Assembly: GCF_014694385.1 (NCBI RefSeq)
Contig: NZ_JAAOCA010000010.1
Location: 62,001-126,000, forward strand
Length of the DNA: 64,000 nucleotides
Origin: Pseudomonas typographi
GTDB lineage: Bacteria > Pseudomonadota > Gammaproteobacteria > Pseudomonadales > Pseudomonadaceae
Direction: 5' to 3'
In this document: positions 1-9,073 of the stretch, one piece after another
How positions within the stretch are numbered: position 1 is the first letter of the stretch
Layout of the letters: each line of letters begins with the position of its first letter
The notes under the pieces: model-generated
What the model saw: the letters and a program-made list of their open reading frames with translations, nothing else
Databases searched by the model: none
What the model was told of the DNA's origin: nothing
Made by a program: the position numbers and the translations under genes

Positions 1-2496
1 CCGCCCCCCTTGCTCACGGTCGAAGCCGGCACCGATGTGCTGGCCGAACACAACCTGCGCGACAACCCCATGCGGGTCGGCCTGCTGCTGGACGACCCGC
101 TGTTCGCCCTGCGCCACGCCGCCGCCCAGGCGCGCCTGGCAGAGGCGTACCTGCTTACCCTCAATGCACTGATCCCCCACCGCCCCCATGGCGAGTATGC
201 GCACGCGCTCTACAGCGCCACCGTGCAAAACCCCAACAGCCCGCTGGGCAAATTCAAGAAACACCTCGATCTGCCCAAGCTCGACGACGCCGTGTTCGAC
301 GGCGAGCGGCGCCAGGCACGGGGGATGCTCCACCAGCAATTACAACGCCTGGCCGAACTGCTCTCGGATGCGCGGCTTATCGCCGCCCTTGGGGATTGGC
401 AACACACCCGCGACGAACGCCTATTGGAACCTTATCAATTGCTGCGGGAGGTGTTCGACACCCTGGGCAAACAGCCCGAACAGGTCGATGCCCTGGCCCA
501 AGGCCATGAAAAAAACCCACTGCAAGAAAAGATTGCCACGCTCAGCGAACGCCTGTTGGCCGGCGAACACCCCCTCACCGAACCCTGGTTGGCCAGCCCC
601 GATGGCAGCCTGCCGCAAGCCGTGCAACGGCTGGTCGCGCTCGCCAGCGAAACCCGCGAGCCCAACCCGGCCCACCTCGGCCTGAGCAGCCTGCTGCACG
701 TCGCCAACCTCGACCCACAAGCCACCGACAAAGCCCTGGTGTACAAAAACCTGCATGCCTTGATCGGCGACTTCATGGAGCACTTCTCCGTCGCCGTGCT
801 CACCCAGGTCCATCGGCTCATGGCCAGCAACGCCACCGTGGCCATCGAACTGCAACGACTGTTCGCCCCGTCGCTGGGCGTGCTCAAACGCCTGTCGCCC
901 AGTTGGCATGGCATCCAATTGGTCACCGCCTCCCAAGCCGAGGCGCAGAACCTGAAAATCCTCGCCGTGAACAGCGGCAACCTGCGCAATGGCCTAACGG
1001 CCGAAGAGCGCGCCACCGTCACCCGGCAGAACTACCAATACGCCAACCTGCTGGACGAACAAGGCCGCCGGATCGGCTCCACCAGCCCACGCGTGGCCGG
1101 CTACGACCTACCCAACCACGGGCGCGTCACCCTGATCGCCGCACCGGCCGACCACCCGGAAGTGCTCAAGTACAGCGCCTGGAAGCATGCGTTGGCGAAC
1201 AAGCTGGACAAGGCCTCGCAAGGGCCGACGATACCGCTGATTGCGGTGGCGTGTGCGGTTTATAACTTGGAGGCGCAGATTGTTGGGATGAAGGACTTGC
1301 TTTCAGAAAAAGGCGACGGCTCCGCACGCTTTATTGTTGGCCTGATATCCGCAGTTGCAGACCTGTCGGCGGGAATAGGCAACCTCACCAAATCAATACT
1401 AGATCCGAGCAAAAGGTTAGTTGGAATATTAGCCAGTCCTAGTATGCGGGTGCCGAAGATATTTCCCAAGTGGCGAGATAACTTAATAAGGCAAACCGGA
1501 AGTTCCAAATTACCTTTGTTAAGGCTAGGATCTGGTATTGCCATGGCCATTTCGTCTGCTATTTGCCTATGGGACGCCAAGCGCGCTTGGCATCAGGGAG
1601 ATCAGGATGCAGCTTTAGCCTACGGAGCCGCCGCCGCAGGGGGTGGGGCTTGGACTGCCTACTTACTTGGTATGAGTATCAACCCCATTGTGCTGGTAGC
1701 CGGCGCATTGCTCTTCATCGGGGCCAGCATCCTGGCAGGCTGGTTGGTGGATAGCGATATCGAAGCATTGCTAAAGAATGGTCCTTTTGGTAGCCATCAC
1801 GGTGAGGTTGGGGTGCTCGATGCTCTATCTGGTGGAGATGCCCGCTTCGCTCATTTGCATAACCCCAAGGTAGCTTATCAACAATTATTGGGCGTTTTAG
1901 GTAAGCCCGCGATCAGTGCTGAACGCTTTGTAGACTGGTGGAGGCATGCACCTAATCATGTGCGCAAAAGACTTGACGTCATAGATCAGCAACGCGAAAG
2001 CCATAGGGAACAATGCTTACGTTCCTCTGCCCGACGTTTTGCGCCGGATGATTGGGTAGTCAGTGTACATTCGCCCTTATTCTCAATGTTTGATGCAAAG
2101 GGTTTTCAACTATATGCTCGGGAAGATCTCGCCGTGCTGCCGCTCCATGGCGCGTTTAACACCGAGCACATCGAGCGCCGTGAAATTGATGAGGCCAAAC
2201 TGATCGCATACCCGCTGGATAGCACGACGTTCATATATATACTGCCCAATCAATTCCCTATGTACTCACAAACATCCCGAGATCGCTTCAATAAGATCAT
2301 AACCCATCGCCTCAAGGTAGTTGGCCAGTTCTGGCTGATTATGGATGCCCTAAACAAGTACGCGTTAATGCTTCCACAGCCCAGCCCGAAGGCCTGGCAG
2401 CCGTTCCAGCGAGCCTATCTTACGCGTCCAGCGTTTCATACACGTCATGGCGAAGCACCTTACTGGCACATAGAGACGTTGGATTTTAAAGTATGA
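1..2496 (+). CDS. VasX-like type VI secretion membrane effector (5' end missing)
   Basis: The frame is open at the window edge (the first nine bases read as three prolines in frame), so the N terminus is missing and the TTG at 10 is unlikely to be the true start. About 831 codons are visible. The layout fits the large membrane-active T6SS effectors of the VasX/BTH_I2691 group: a long soluble helical part, then hydrophobic segments near visible residues 406-427, 438-460, 505-527 and 534-580, then a soluble tail of about 240 residues. Such effectors are delivered by a VgrG spike and damage the membrane of the target cell. The stop overlaps the start of the next gene by four bases, as expected for an effector and its partner. 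Base composition drops sharply from about position 1,270 onward. The family call is from layout and recall and is not proven; the membrane topology is seen directly. Confidence 0.6.
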   Translation, partial: PPPLLTVEAGTDVLAEHNLRDNPMRVGLLLDDPLFALRHAAAQARLAEAYLLTLNALIPHRPHGEYAHALYSATVQNPNSPLGKFKKHLDLPKLDDAVFDGERRQARGMLHQQLQRLAELLSDARLIAALGDWQHTRDERLLEPYQLLREVFDTLGKQPEQVDALAQGHEKNPLQEKIATLSERLLAGEHPLTEPWLASPDGSLPQAVQRLVALASETREPNPAHLGLSSLLHVANLDPQATDKALVYKNLHALIGDFMEHFSVAVLTQVHRLMASNATVAIELQRLFAPSLGVLKRLSPSWHGIQLVTASQAEAQNLKILAVNSGNLRNGLTAEERATVTRQNYQYANLLDEQGRRIGSTSPRVAGYDLPNHGRVTLIAAPADHPEVLKYSAWKHALANKLDKASQGPTIPLIAVACAVYNLEAQIVGMKDLLSEKGDGSARFIVGLISAVADLSAGIGNLTKSILDPSKRLVGILASPSMRVPKIFPKWRDNLIRQTGSSKLPLLRLGSGIAMAISSAICLWDAKRAWHQGDQDAALAYGAAAAGGGAWTAYLLGMSINPIVLVAGALLFIGASILAGWLVDSDIEALLKNGPFGSHHGEVGVLDALSGGDARFAHLHNPKVAYQQLLGVLGKPAISAERFVDWWRHAPNHVRKRLDVIDQQRESHREQCLRSSARRFAPDDWVVSVHSPLFSMFDAKGFQLYAREDLAVLPLHGAFNTEHIERREIDEAKLIAYPLDSTTFIYILPNQFPMYSQTSRDRFNKIITHRLKVVGQFWLIMDALNKYALMLPQPSPKAWQPFQRAYLTRPAFHTRHGEAPYWHIETLDFKV

Positions 2497-3692
2497 ATCA
2501 AAAATCTATTTATCCCGGAGCTTATCGCTCCAGCCTGATGCCTAACCTGCCCCCTTCGCGCGCAAAAAAACCAGGACTTCTTGACACAAAACTCAAATGG
2601 GGAAAGTATGGTAAACTCGACTCGATAAATGAAATATATGAACAACTTCCCGTCGAGGTACCTTGTAATCCAAAAAATAAGGCCGCACCATACAATCGAG
2701 AGCTTTTGGTATTAACCGAAAAACTATGGAAATTCGAAAACACAAGCCAGTTGGCGAATATTATTTTAACTGCACAGTTATTAAGCTTTGTATTTCCCTG
2801 GTTATTTTGGTCGGTAAAGCTGTCGCTGATAATTCTTGATCACAGCCTAAGCGTAACATTTACATATCCGATCGTTACGGTCGGCGTAGGAATGTGCGTT
2901 GCATCAATGATATTGTTGAACTGGGAAAGAACTTATTCTCTGATTGCTTTGGCGTCCGGTGCTGTACTGACGAGTGTATCTATAGCGTGGTCAAAGCAGG
3001 CGCTATGGGGATATTGGTCGGATCAAACAGCTTTTTGGTGGGGTACAGGACTTGCCGCTTTTGCATTATTGGGGGCCGACGTCTTGCTTTGGCTCTATTC
3101 TCATGTGTATCGCCACGACGGCAGCGGCTTCAACCGCCGCGATGGCATGGTGCGCATCGGCAGGCGCTTTCGCTCGCCCTTTGTCGCCCCCTTCTATGAG
3201 TTTGACCCAGTCATGCAACTCCAAATCCTGCCCTATGGCGGGCGTGATTATGTGTTGTGGCTGCACCACCGCTATACCAACACAAAAGTGTGTTTGGGCA
3301 TGAAAATGCACAGCCTGGGCCTGGACAAAGCCAACCTCATGGCCTTCTGGGACACCCTCCAGCGTTACATGGATGTGGAGCAGCCCCTGCCAGACCTGCC
3401 CATTCTCGAACAAAGCCGCCACCTGGACCCTGTCACTGCTGCGCACGACAAGGCCACCGGCCGCCCGGAACGCTATTGGCGCGACCTGGACGTTGCCGCC
3501 TGGAAGCGTACCGAGGGGCGTAGGCTCCGCGAGCAGGTGGCGAATTATCCGTGGCAGCAACAGCCTTGCATCCTTCAGGCAAGGATCGACCCCAACTTGA
3601 GCATTGCCGCTTACTACAGAAGCCAGGAAGCCAAGGGCATCAAGGCCACGCCCAAGAGCAAGGATTTCGCTCATTTGGAATGGCCGGCATGA
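2493..3692 (+). CDS. membrane protein coupled to the T6SS effector (possible immunity/accessory protein, DUF6708-like)
   Basis: A 399-residue protein whose ATG lies inside the stop of the effector gene (ATGA overlap), so the two are translationally coupled. The first 85 residues are soluble and charged. Hydrophobic segments follow at about 88-112, 118-142, 146-166 and 175-202, and then a soluble C-terminal half rich in Trp, Tyr and Arg. The gene is a base-composition mosaic: the first 600 bases are AT-rich (some 60-base lines have only about 33-37% G+C), and the part from about 3,100 returns to about 65-70%. Position and membrane segments suggest an immunity or partner protein for the pore-forming effector. 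The C-terminal half reminds me of DUF6708 proteins found beside T6SS effectors, but I cannot confirm it. Confidence 0.6.
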   Translation: MNQKSIYPGAYRSSLMPNLPPSRAKKPGLLDTKLKWGKYGKLDSINEIYEQLPVEVPCNPKNKAAPYNRELLVLTEKLWKFENTSQLANIILTAQLLSFVFPWLFWSVKLSLIILDHSLSVTFTYPIVTVGVGMCVASMILLNWERTYSLIALASGAVLTSVSIAWSKQALWGYWSDQTAFWWGTGLAAFALLGADVLLWLYSHVYRHDGSGFNRRDGMVRIGRRFRSPFVAPFYEFDPVMQLQILPYGGRDYVLWLHHRYTNTKVCLGMKMHSLGLDKANLMAFWDTLQRYMDVEQPLPDLPILEQSRHLDPVTAAHDKATGRPERYWRDLDVAAWKRTEGRRLREQVANYPWQQQPCILQARIDPNLSIAAYYRSQEAKGIKATPKSKDFAHLEWPA

Positions 3693-4003
3693 CCGCGCTA
3701 GCAACGTACGTATTCAACCACCAGTAAATTGATAGCACTGAGTTGTCATCTCGACACAGTTCGATTTGAAAAAAACCTACGAGCGGCGTTGGCAGATGGT
3801 GTTTCACCAGGGCACATGGTATCCGTCTAAATGCCACGGCTAACACACCGCCGTGCCCATTGGGCCAGCTGCCAGCCAGATAGAACTCACTTGCCTTTCA
3901 GTGGCTCGGCGCAAGCGCCTTGAGCCGGTACAAGGTTCTGTCACCGAAGCAGGCCACGTCACTGGCGGCTCGCTTATGGCCAGGATTGGCCTCAGGGGGC
4001 GGG
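3693..4003. other. intergenic stretch without a recognisable gene
   Basis: About 310 bases between the effector partner gene and the convergent nuclease gene. Short open frames exist on both strands, but none has a convincing ribosome binding site or family signature. No strong T-tailed hairpin is visible. The base composition is intermediate, so it may be the decayed end of the effector module. Confidence 0.4.
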
Positions 4004-5050
4004 CTAGAGCAGGGTATCCAGATACGCATCCGTATCATCAGTGCCCAGCTCGATCCACATCGGTAGGTGGTCGCTGATTCGGTAGGTACGCCAATCCGTA
4101 AAGCTGCGCCCAGGTTTCTCGGCTCTCGTGGTGGCATAGGCTGCTTCATCGGCCTTGCGATAGACGCTTTCAAAGAAATCGAAAACACCGGCTCGGCCAG
4201 TGGGCTTTAAGCGCGAGAGTTTCCGGTAGTACGCAATTTGATCGTAGTGCTTGTTCTTCGCGACGTTCGAGCCCGGTATGTTCTGAAGGGCCTGGGGAAT
4301 TTCGAAGCCGGCCTGCTTGATTGCCTCAAGCGTTGCGTCACCCAGGGCGAAAATATTGAAGTCGCCCAGCAAAATCAGATTATCCGGTTCTGGAGGTTGC
4401 CCAGGGGTGCGTTGCGGGGCGGCGCTGAACTGAGCAGCGTTGGCAGCGATCGTTTTCCCTAATTCCGTTATCTCGGCCAGGCGACGTGGATCGACCTTTC
4501 GGGCGGTTCCGTAGTAGATATGCACCGTCGCCAAGGTGAGGTAAGCCCATCCAGAGCGAAAGCTCGCGATGTAGGGTGAACGAGCTAATTGCACGGGCTC
4601 TGCAGGTTCGGTTCTTCCCCGAGGCAGAACCAGCTCAGCTGCCAGCCCGTTGAAGTTGACCTTTCGTTTGTCGTAGAGGTACGCCATTCGCTCGCCGTTG
4701 CCGGCATCGCCCAAGGTGACGTCTGTAACCAGAAAATCCCAATCATCGCCCAGCAGCTGTTTCACGTGCTGAAGCGGATACAGGCCTCCTCGGACTTCTT
4801 GAATCGCAATGAGATCGAAGCGACTTATGATCTCGACGATGTAGAAATAGGCCTCTTCATCACGGTAACCGTATTTCCCGGAATCGAACTCCCGGATATT
4901 CCACGTTGCCAGCAACAGCGTTCCGGTTGCCGATCGCTCAGGTACCCCCTGGGCACCGCCGAGTTGGGCCCTTAAGCGCTTAAGTCCATCGATGATGCGT
5001 TTGCGCACTTCAAGGTCGGAAATGTTACGAAGGCCGGCATAGTAGGGCAT
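4004..5050 (-). CDS. endonuclease/exonuclease/phosphatase family protein
   Basis: A 348-residue DNase I-like protein. The hallmarks of the fold are present in order: TWNIREFD (about residues 50-57), IQEVRG with the metal-binding Glu (about 83-88), GDFNIF with the Asp/Asn pair, and SDHLPM with the catalytic His near the C terminus. I chose the ATG at 5050 because family similarity begins there; the frame runs open 38 codons further upstream in low-complexity coding. No signal peptide is visible, so it is probably cytoplasmic. The substrate (nucleic acid, phosphoinositide-like or other phosphodiester) cannot be read from the sequence. It stands alone in the spot downstream of the cco cluster where pseudomonads usually carry hemN and anr. 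Confidence 0.75.
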   Translation of the reverse strand: MPYYAGLRNISDLEVRKRIIDGLKRLRAQLGGAQGVPERSATGTLLLATWNIREFDSGKYGYRDEEAYFYIVEIISRFDLIAIQEVRGGLYPLQHVKQLLGDDWDFLVTDVTLGDAGNGERMAYLYDKRKVNFNGLAAELVLPRGRTEPAEPVQLARSPYIASFRSGWAYLTLATVHIYYGTARKVDPRRLAEITELGKTIAANAAQFSAAPQRTPGQPPEPDNLILLGDFNIFALGDATLEAIKQAGFEIPQALQNIPGSNVAKNKHYDQIAYYRKLSRLKPTGRAGVFDFFESVYRKADEAAYATTRAEKPGRSFTDWRTYRISDHLPMWIELGTDDTDAYLDTLL

Positions 5051-5244
5051 GGCTGCACCTGGAACGAGTGGCGGAGTAGGCCAGTGTAGGAGGGGCTTTG
5101 CGCGGCTGCGAGATGCCGTAGCGGCACCCATACAGGCCCCCGGTGGAGCTCGGAACGGTGGCATTACAGTACCTGATTAACTACGTGTTGTACTTATCCA
5201 TCAGAGAGGGTGCGCGGAAGGCCAGAGCGGAGTTCCAGGCCGGA

Positions 5245-5940
5245 TCAATGCCCATGGCCCCACCCCATCAGCCAGTGCTGATGGGGCCCCGGTAGGCTCC
5301 ACAAGCCAAACCCCAACACCAGCAGGCCCGCCGCCATGCGCACGCCGCGCCGCCGCAGCACCGCTAACATCCCCTGGCCGGCGAGCCCGGTGGCGAGCAT
5401 CACCGGCCAGGTGCCCAACCCAAACGCCAGCATCAGCGCCGCACTTTTCACGGCATCGCCCTGGGCGGCGCTCCACAGCAGCACGCTGTACACCAGCCCG
5501 CACGGCAACCAGCCCCATAGGCCGCCCAAGGCCAGGGCCTGGGACAGGGTGCGTGCCGGCAACAGGCGCCGGCTGAGCGGCTGCAGGTGCCGCCATAGGC
5601 CACGGCCGAGGGCCTCGATGCGTGTGAGGCCGTGCCACCAGCCAGCCAGGTACAGGCCCATGGCGACCAACAGCAACGCGGCGAGGGTGCGCAGCACGGC
5701 CAGCGCCGGGGTGTGCGCCACCGCCAGGCCCAGGCCGCCGAACAGCAGCCCGGCCAGGGCGTAGCTGAGCACCCGGCCCAGGTTATAGCCCACCAGCAGC
5801 GGCCAGTGCCGGCCCTGCCCGGGTGCGGCGGCCAAGCTCAGGGCGCCCATCAGGCCGCCGCACATGCCCAGGCAGTGGCCGCCGCCGAGCAAGCCCAGCA
5901 GCCAGGCGCTGGCCAGCGCCGGCAGCCAGTCAACGCTCAT
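5245..5940 (-). CDS. sulfite exporter TauE/SafE (UreH-like) membrane protein of the cbb3 cluster
   Basis: A 231-residue protein almost entirely made of hydrophobic segments, opening with a Gly-rich first helix that contains GGGHCLGMCGG. This Cys/His/Met-rich motif fits a metal-handling TauE/UreH-type permease. Proteins of this kind are commonly the last gene after ccoS in pseudomonads and are thought to help copper supply to cbb3 oxidase. The ATG at 5940 overlaps the end of ccoS by 11 bases, showing it belongs to the same operon; a longer frame up to 5994 is open but would overlap ccoS further. The C-terminal His-rich tail (HQH, HGH) supports metal binding. The exact substrate is inferred from context. 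Confidence 0.8.
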   Translation of the reverse strand: MSVDWLPALASAWLLGLLGGGHCLGMCGGLMGALSLAAAPGQGRHWPLLVGYNLGRVLSYALAGLLFGGLGLAVAHTPALAVLRTLAALLLVAMGLYLAGWWHGLTRIEALGRGLWRHLQPLSRRLLPARTLSQALALGGLWGWLPCGLVYSVLLWSAAQGDAVKSAALMLAFGLGTWPVMLATGLAGQGMLAVLRRRGVRMAAGLLVLGFGLWSLPGPHQHWLMGWGHGH

Positions 5941-6124
5941 CGCGGCGGCGCTCGGCTTGCTCGACACCGGCGTGGTGCGCCGGGTCATCGTCATCGAACA
6001 AAATGCGCTGCGCCGGGCTGTCGAGGTCGTCGTACTGGCCGCTGTCCACCGCCCAGAAGAACAGATAAAGCGCCACCCCCACGATCAGGAACGCGGCGGG
6101 GATCAACAGGTAGAGCGCGGCCAT
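5930..6124 (-). CDS. ccoS: cbb3-type cytochrome oxidase assembly protein CcoS
   Basis: A 64-residue protein with one N-terminal membrane helix (about residues 4-26) and a short acidic tail containing DLDSPAQRILFDDD, the typical CcoS pattern. CcoS is needed to insert haem and copper into the catalytic subunit CcoN. The start overlaps the end of ccoI by 22 bases and the stop overlaps the next gene by 11, so it is embedded in the cco operon. Confidence 0.92.
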   Translation of the reverse strand: MAALYLLIPAAFLIVGVALYLFFWAVDSGQYDDLDSPAQRILFDDDDPAHHAGVEQAERRRDER

Positions 6125-8538
6125 GTCGGCACCTCCTGTGCAGTGGCAGGCGGGGTGCGGCCCAGGCGCAGGGCATTGAGCACCACCGCCAGGGAACTCA
6201 CCGACATGCCCAGGGCCGCCCAGGCCGGCGTGATCAGGTCGAACGCGGCGAACGGCAGCACCAACGTATTGTACAGCGCCGCCCAGGCCAGGTTTTGCAG
6301 CACGATACGCCGGCCCCGGGCGGCCAGGGCGAAAGCGCGCGGCAGGCTGGCCAGGTCGTTGCTGAGCAGTACCGCATCGGCGCGGGCCTTGGAAAGGTCC
6401 GTGCCTGCACCCATGGCGATGCCCACATCGGCGGCCGCCAGCAACGGCGCATCGTTGGCCCCGTCACCGACCACCAGGACCCGCCGGCCCTCTGCCCGCA
6501 GGCGCTGCAGGGCGCTGAGTTTTTGTTCGGGGGTGAGCCCGCCTTCGGCTTGCACGTCTAGTTGCGCCGCCACCTCGGCCAGCGCCGGGGAGCGGTCGCC
6601 GGAGAGGATCAGCACCCGCCAGCCGCGGGCCCGGGCATAGTCGACCAGCGCCGGTGCCTGGGGCCGCAAGCGGTCGTGCACGGCGAACCAGGCCAGTGGG
6701 CCCTGGCCGTTGCCCAACAGCAGCCATTGGCCGTGGTTCGTAGGTAGCTTGGGCGCGGCGGTGCCGGCCAATTGGCTGACGAAGGCCGGGTCGCCCAGGC
6801 GCAAGCGCTGCCCGGCCACCACGCCTTCCAGGCCGCGGCCCGGTTCGCTGTGTACCGCTTCGGCGACCACCGGCGAGGGCCCGAATGCTCGTGCCAACGG
6901 GTGATCTACTGGCGCCTGAAGGGCCGCCGCCCAGTCCAAGGCCTTGGCTGCCGGTACGGCGCCCAGTTCCAGCACCTGTTGCAAGGTAGGCTGGCCTTCG
7001 CTCAAGGTGCCGGTTTTGTCCAGCACCAAGGTGTCGATACGGTTCAGGTTTTCCAGCACATCGCCGCGCAGCACCAGCAGGCCCATGCGTTGCAGGCTGG
7101 CTGTGGCGGCGGTGAGGGCGGTAGGGATCGCCAAGGATAAGGCGCAGGGGCAGGTGGCAACCAGCAGCGCCAGCACCACCCAAAAGGCTTGGCTCGCATC
7201 TAGCCAGCTCCATACCGCGCCGAACAGCGCTGCCAGTAACAGGCTGCTGCCGAGGAACACCTGGGCTGCGCGATCTGCCCATTGCGCCAGCGCTGGCTTT
7301 TGCGCCTGGGCCTGTTCCAGCAGCCGCATGATGGCCGACATCCGCGTGCCGCTGCCGGTAGCGGTGACCTCGATCAACAGCGCGCTGCCCAGGTTGAGCG
7401 TGCCGGCGTTCACCGCCTCGCCCGGGCCGCGCGCCTGGGCTTGCGATTCCCCGGTAAGCAGGGCTTCATCGAGCTGCGCCTGGCCGGCCAGGATCACCCC
7501 GTCGGCCGGCACTTGGCCGCCGCCTGGCACCTGTACGCGGTCGCCAGGGCGTAGTTCGGCCAGCAGCACCCGTTCGGCTTCGGCCCCGGGCACGCAACGC
7601 AGGCAGGTAGCCGGCAGCAGCCGCGCCAACCCTTGGCTGCCGACCAACGTGCGTTCACGGGCCCGCCGCTCAAGGTAGCGGCTGCCGAGCAGAAACAACG
7701 CGAACATGCCCACGGTATCGAAATACAGCTCGCCTTGGCCGCTGATCGCCGTATAGATGCCGGCCCCGTAAGCCAAGCCGATGGCCAGCGCCGCCGACAG
7801 GTCCATGCTCAAATGGCGTGCCCGCAATGCCCGCCAGGCGCCACGAAACAGCGGGCCACAGCTGTAGAACACAATGGGGGTGGTGAGCATAAAGGCCGCC
7901 CAGCGCAGGATCTGGTGCAGCGCGGGGGAGAGGTCGAGGTTGAATTCCGGCCAGGTCGCCATGGTCGCCATCATGGCCTGGAACCATAACAGGCCGGCCA
8001 CCCCAAGGCGGCGCAAGGCGCTGCGGTTTTCGGCGGCTAACGCATCGCTGGCGGTGTCTGGCTGCCAGGGTTCGGCCCCGTAGCCCAGGGCCTGCAACTG
8101 GCCGATCAGTTCGCCCAAGCCAAGGGCTGGCGCTTGCCAGCGAAGGTGCAGGCGGTGGTTCGCCAGGTTCAACTGCACCTGCTGCACACCGGGCAGTTGG
8201 CCCAGCTTGCGTTCGATCAGCCAAGCACAGGCGGCGCAGGTGATGCCCTGCACCCGCAAGGTGGCTTCGCGGCCTTGCCCGGCGCTGTGGGTGAACTGCG
8301 CGGTGAGGTCTGGGCGGTCGTACACCGCCAATTCCGCCAGTGCTGGGCGGGCGAGTTCGCGGGGGTTCAGCGAAGGGCCATCGCGATAGTGGTAGAACTG
8401 CTCCAGGCCCGCGGCGGCGATGGTTTCGGCCACCGCTTGGCAACCGGGGCAGCAGAACTCGCACACCTGGCCCGCCACGCTGGCGCGGTAGCGCCCCGGG
8501 TAGGCCACCGGTAGTTGGCAATGGTAGCAATTGATCAT
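6103..8538 (-). CDS. ccoI: copper-transporting P1B-type ATPase CcoI (cbb3 oxidase biogenesis)
   Basis: An 811-residue P-type ATPase that delivers copper for the cbb3 CuB site. It begins with a Cys-rich metal-binding region (CYHC at residues 4-7 and CEFCCPGC near 27-34). A heavy-metal-associated domain with GITCAACAW follows, then membrane helices, the actuator motif TGES, the ion-binding CPC motif (ATCPCAL), the phosphorylation motif DKTGT, an HP motif (DHPLA) and the hinge GDGANDAP. The ATG at 8538 overlaps the ccoH stop (ATGA). Length and motif order are normal for the CcoI/FixI branch and all key residues are present. Confidence 0.95.
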   Translation of the reverse strand: MINCYHCQLPVAYPGRYRASVAGQVCEFCCPGCQAVAETIAAAGLEQFYHYRDGPSLNPRELARPALAELAVYDRPDLTAQFTHSAGQGREATLRVQGITCAACAWLIERKLGQLPGVQQVQLNLANHRLHLRWQAPALGLGELIGQLQALGYGAEPWQPDTASDALAAENRSALRRLGVAGLLWFQAMMATMATWPEFNLDLSPALHQILRWAAFMLTTPIVFYSCGPLFRGAWRALRARHLSMDLSAALAIGLAYGAGIYTAISGQGELYFDTVGMFALFLLGSRYLERRARERTLVGSQGLARLLPATCLRCVPGAEAERVLLAELRPGDRVQVPGGGQVPADGVILAGQAQLDEALLTGESQAQARGPGEAVNAGTLNLGSALLIEVTATGSGTRMSAIMRLLEQAQAQKPALAQWADRAAQVFLGSSLLLAALFGAVWSWLDASQAFWVVLALLVATCPCALSLAIPTALTAATASLQRMGLLVLRGDVLENLNRIDTLVLDKTGTLSEGQPTLQQVLELGAVPAAKALDWAAALQAPVDHPLARAFGPSPVVAEAVHSEPGRGLEGVVAGQRLRLGDPAFVSQLAGTAAPKLPTNHGQWLLLGNGQGPLAWFAVHDRLRPQAPALVDYARARGWRVLILSGDRSPALAEVAAQLDVQAEGGLTPEQKLSALQRLRAEGRRVLVVGDGANDAPLLAAADVGIAMGAGTDLSKARADAVLLSNDLASLPRAFALAARGRRIVLQNLAWAALYNTLVLPFAAFDLITPAWAALGMSVSSLAVVLNALRLGRTPPATAQEVPTWPRSTC

Positions 8539-9062
8539 GGCGCGGGTTGCCCCAACTCGCCGCGCAGCGGTTCGTCGCCCAACCGCGTGGCGGTGCCCGG
8601 CCGCAGCCACTGTTCTTCGAACAAACGCCACGGTTGGCCGTTCTGCTCGCCCAGCAGTTCAACGAAGCGCCGCCCGCTTACCGGCGCTTGCAGGTGGCCC
8701 AGATAATGGCCGGGTTGCCCGCTGAAGTTCAGCACCACTTGGCTGTCTCGGTCAGGTTGGGTGGGTGAGAGCAGGTTGAGGGTTAGCGTTTGCGGCTGGC
8801 TATTGCCACCCAGTTGCAGGTCTACCTGGCCGGTCAGGCTGTCGATGCGCAGTAGCGCTTGTTGGCCCAGTTGCCGGGCGCGCTGCTCGCGCTCCAGGCT
8901 GCGGTCGATGCCAAGGCCGGCGGCGTAATAGTGGTCGTTGACCAGGCCGTCGGCTTGGCGCAGGGAAATGAACACCATCAACAGCGTGGCGCCGATCGAG
9001 GCCGCCATCAGGCCAAAAATCAGCCATGGCCAGCGGTGGCGGTACCAAGCGTGGGGGTTCAT
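8535..9062 (-). CDS. ccoH: FixH/CcoH family assembly protein
   Basis: A 175-residue protein with a single N-terminal membrane anchor (WPWLIFGLMAASIGATLLMV) followed by a periplasmic domain with the NDHYYAAGLGID motif of FixH/CcoH proteins. CcoH stabilises the assembling cbb3 oxidase. The ATG at 9062 lies 11 bases after the ccoG stop, and the stop is overlapped by ccoI. A longer open frame to 9167 would run into ccoG and lacks family similarity. Confidence 0.9.
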   Translation of the reverse strand: MNPHAWYRHRWPWLIFGLMAASIGATLLMVFISLRQADGLVNDHYYAAGLGIDRSLEREQRARQLGQQALLRIDSLTGQVDLQLGGNSQPQTLTLNLLSPTQPDRDSQVVLNFSGQPGHYLGHLQAPVSGRRFVELLGEQNGQPWRLFEEQWLRPGTATRLGDEPLRGELGQPAP

Positions 9063-9073
9063 GGCGGCCTCGT

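Noticed and set aside
3790..3850. TGGTGTTTCA near 3,797 as a fifth copy of the inverted-repeat family
   Set aside because: Only about ten bases match and no inverted partner end or CTAG flank is found nearby.
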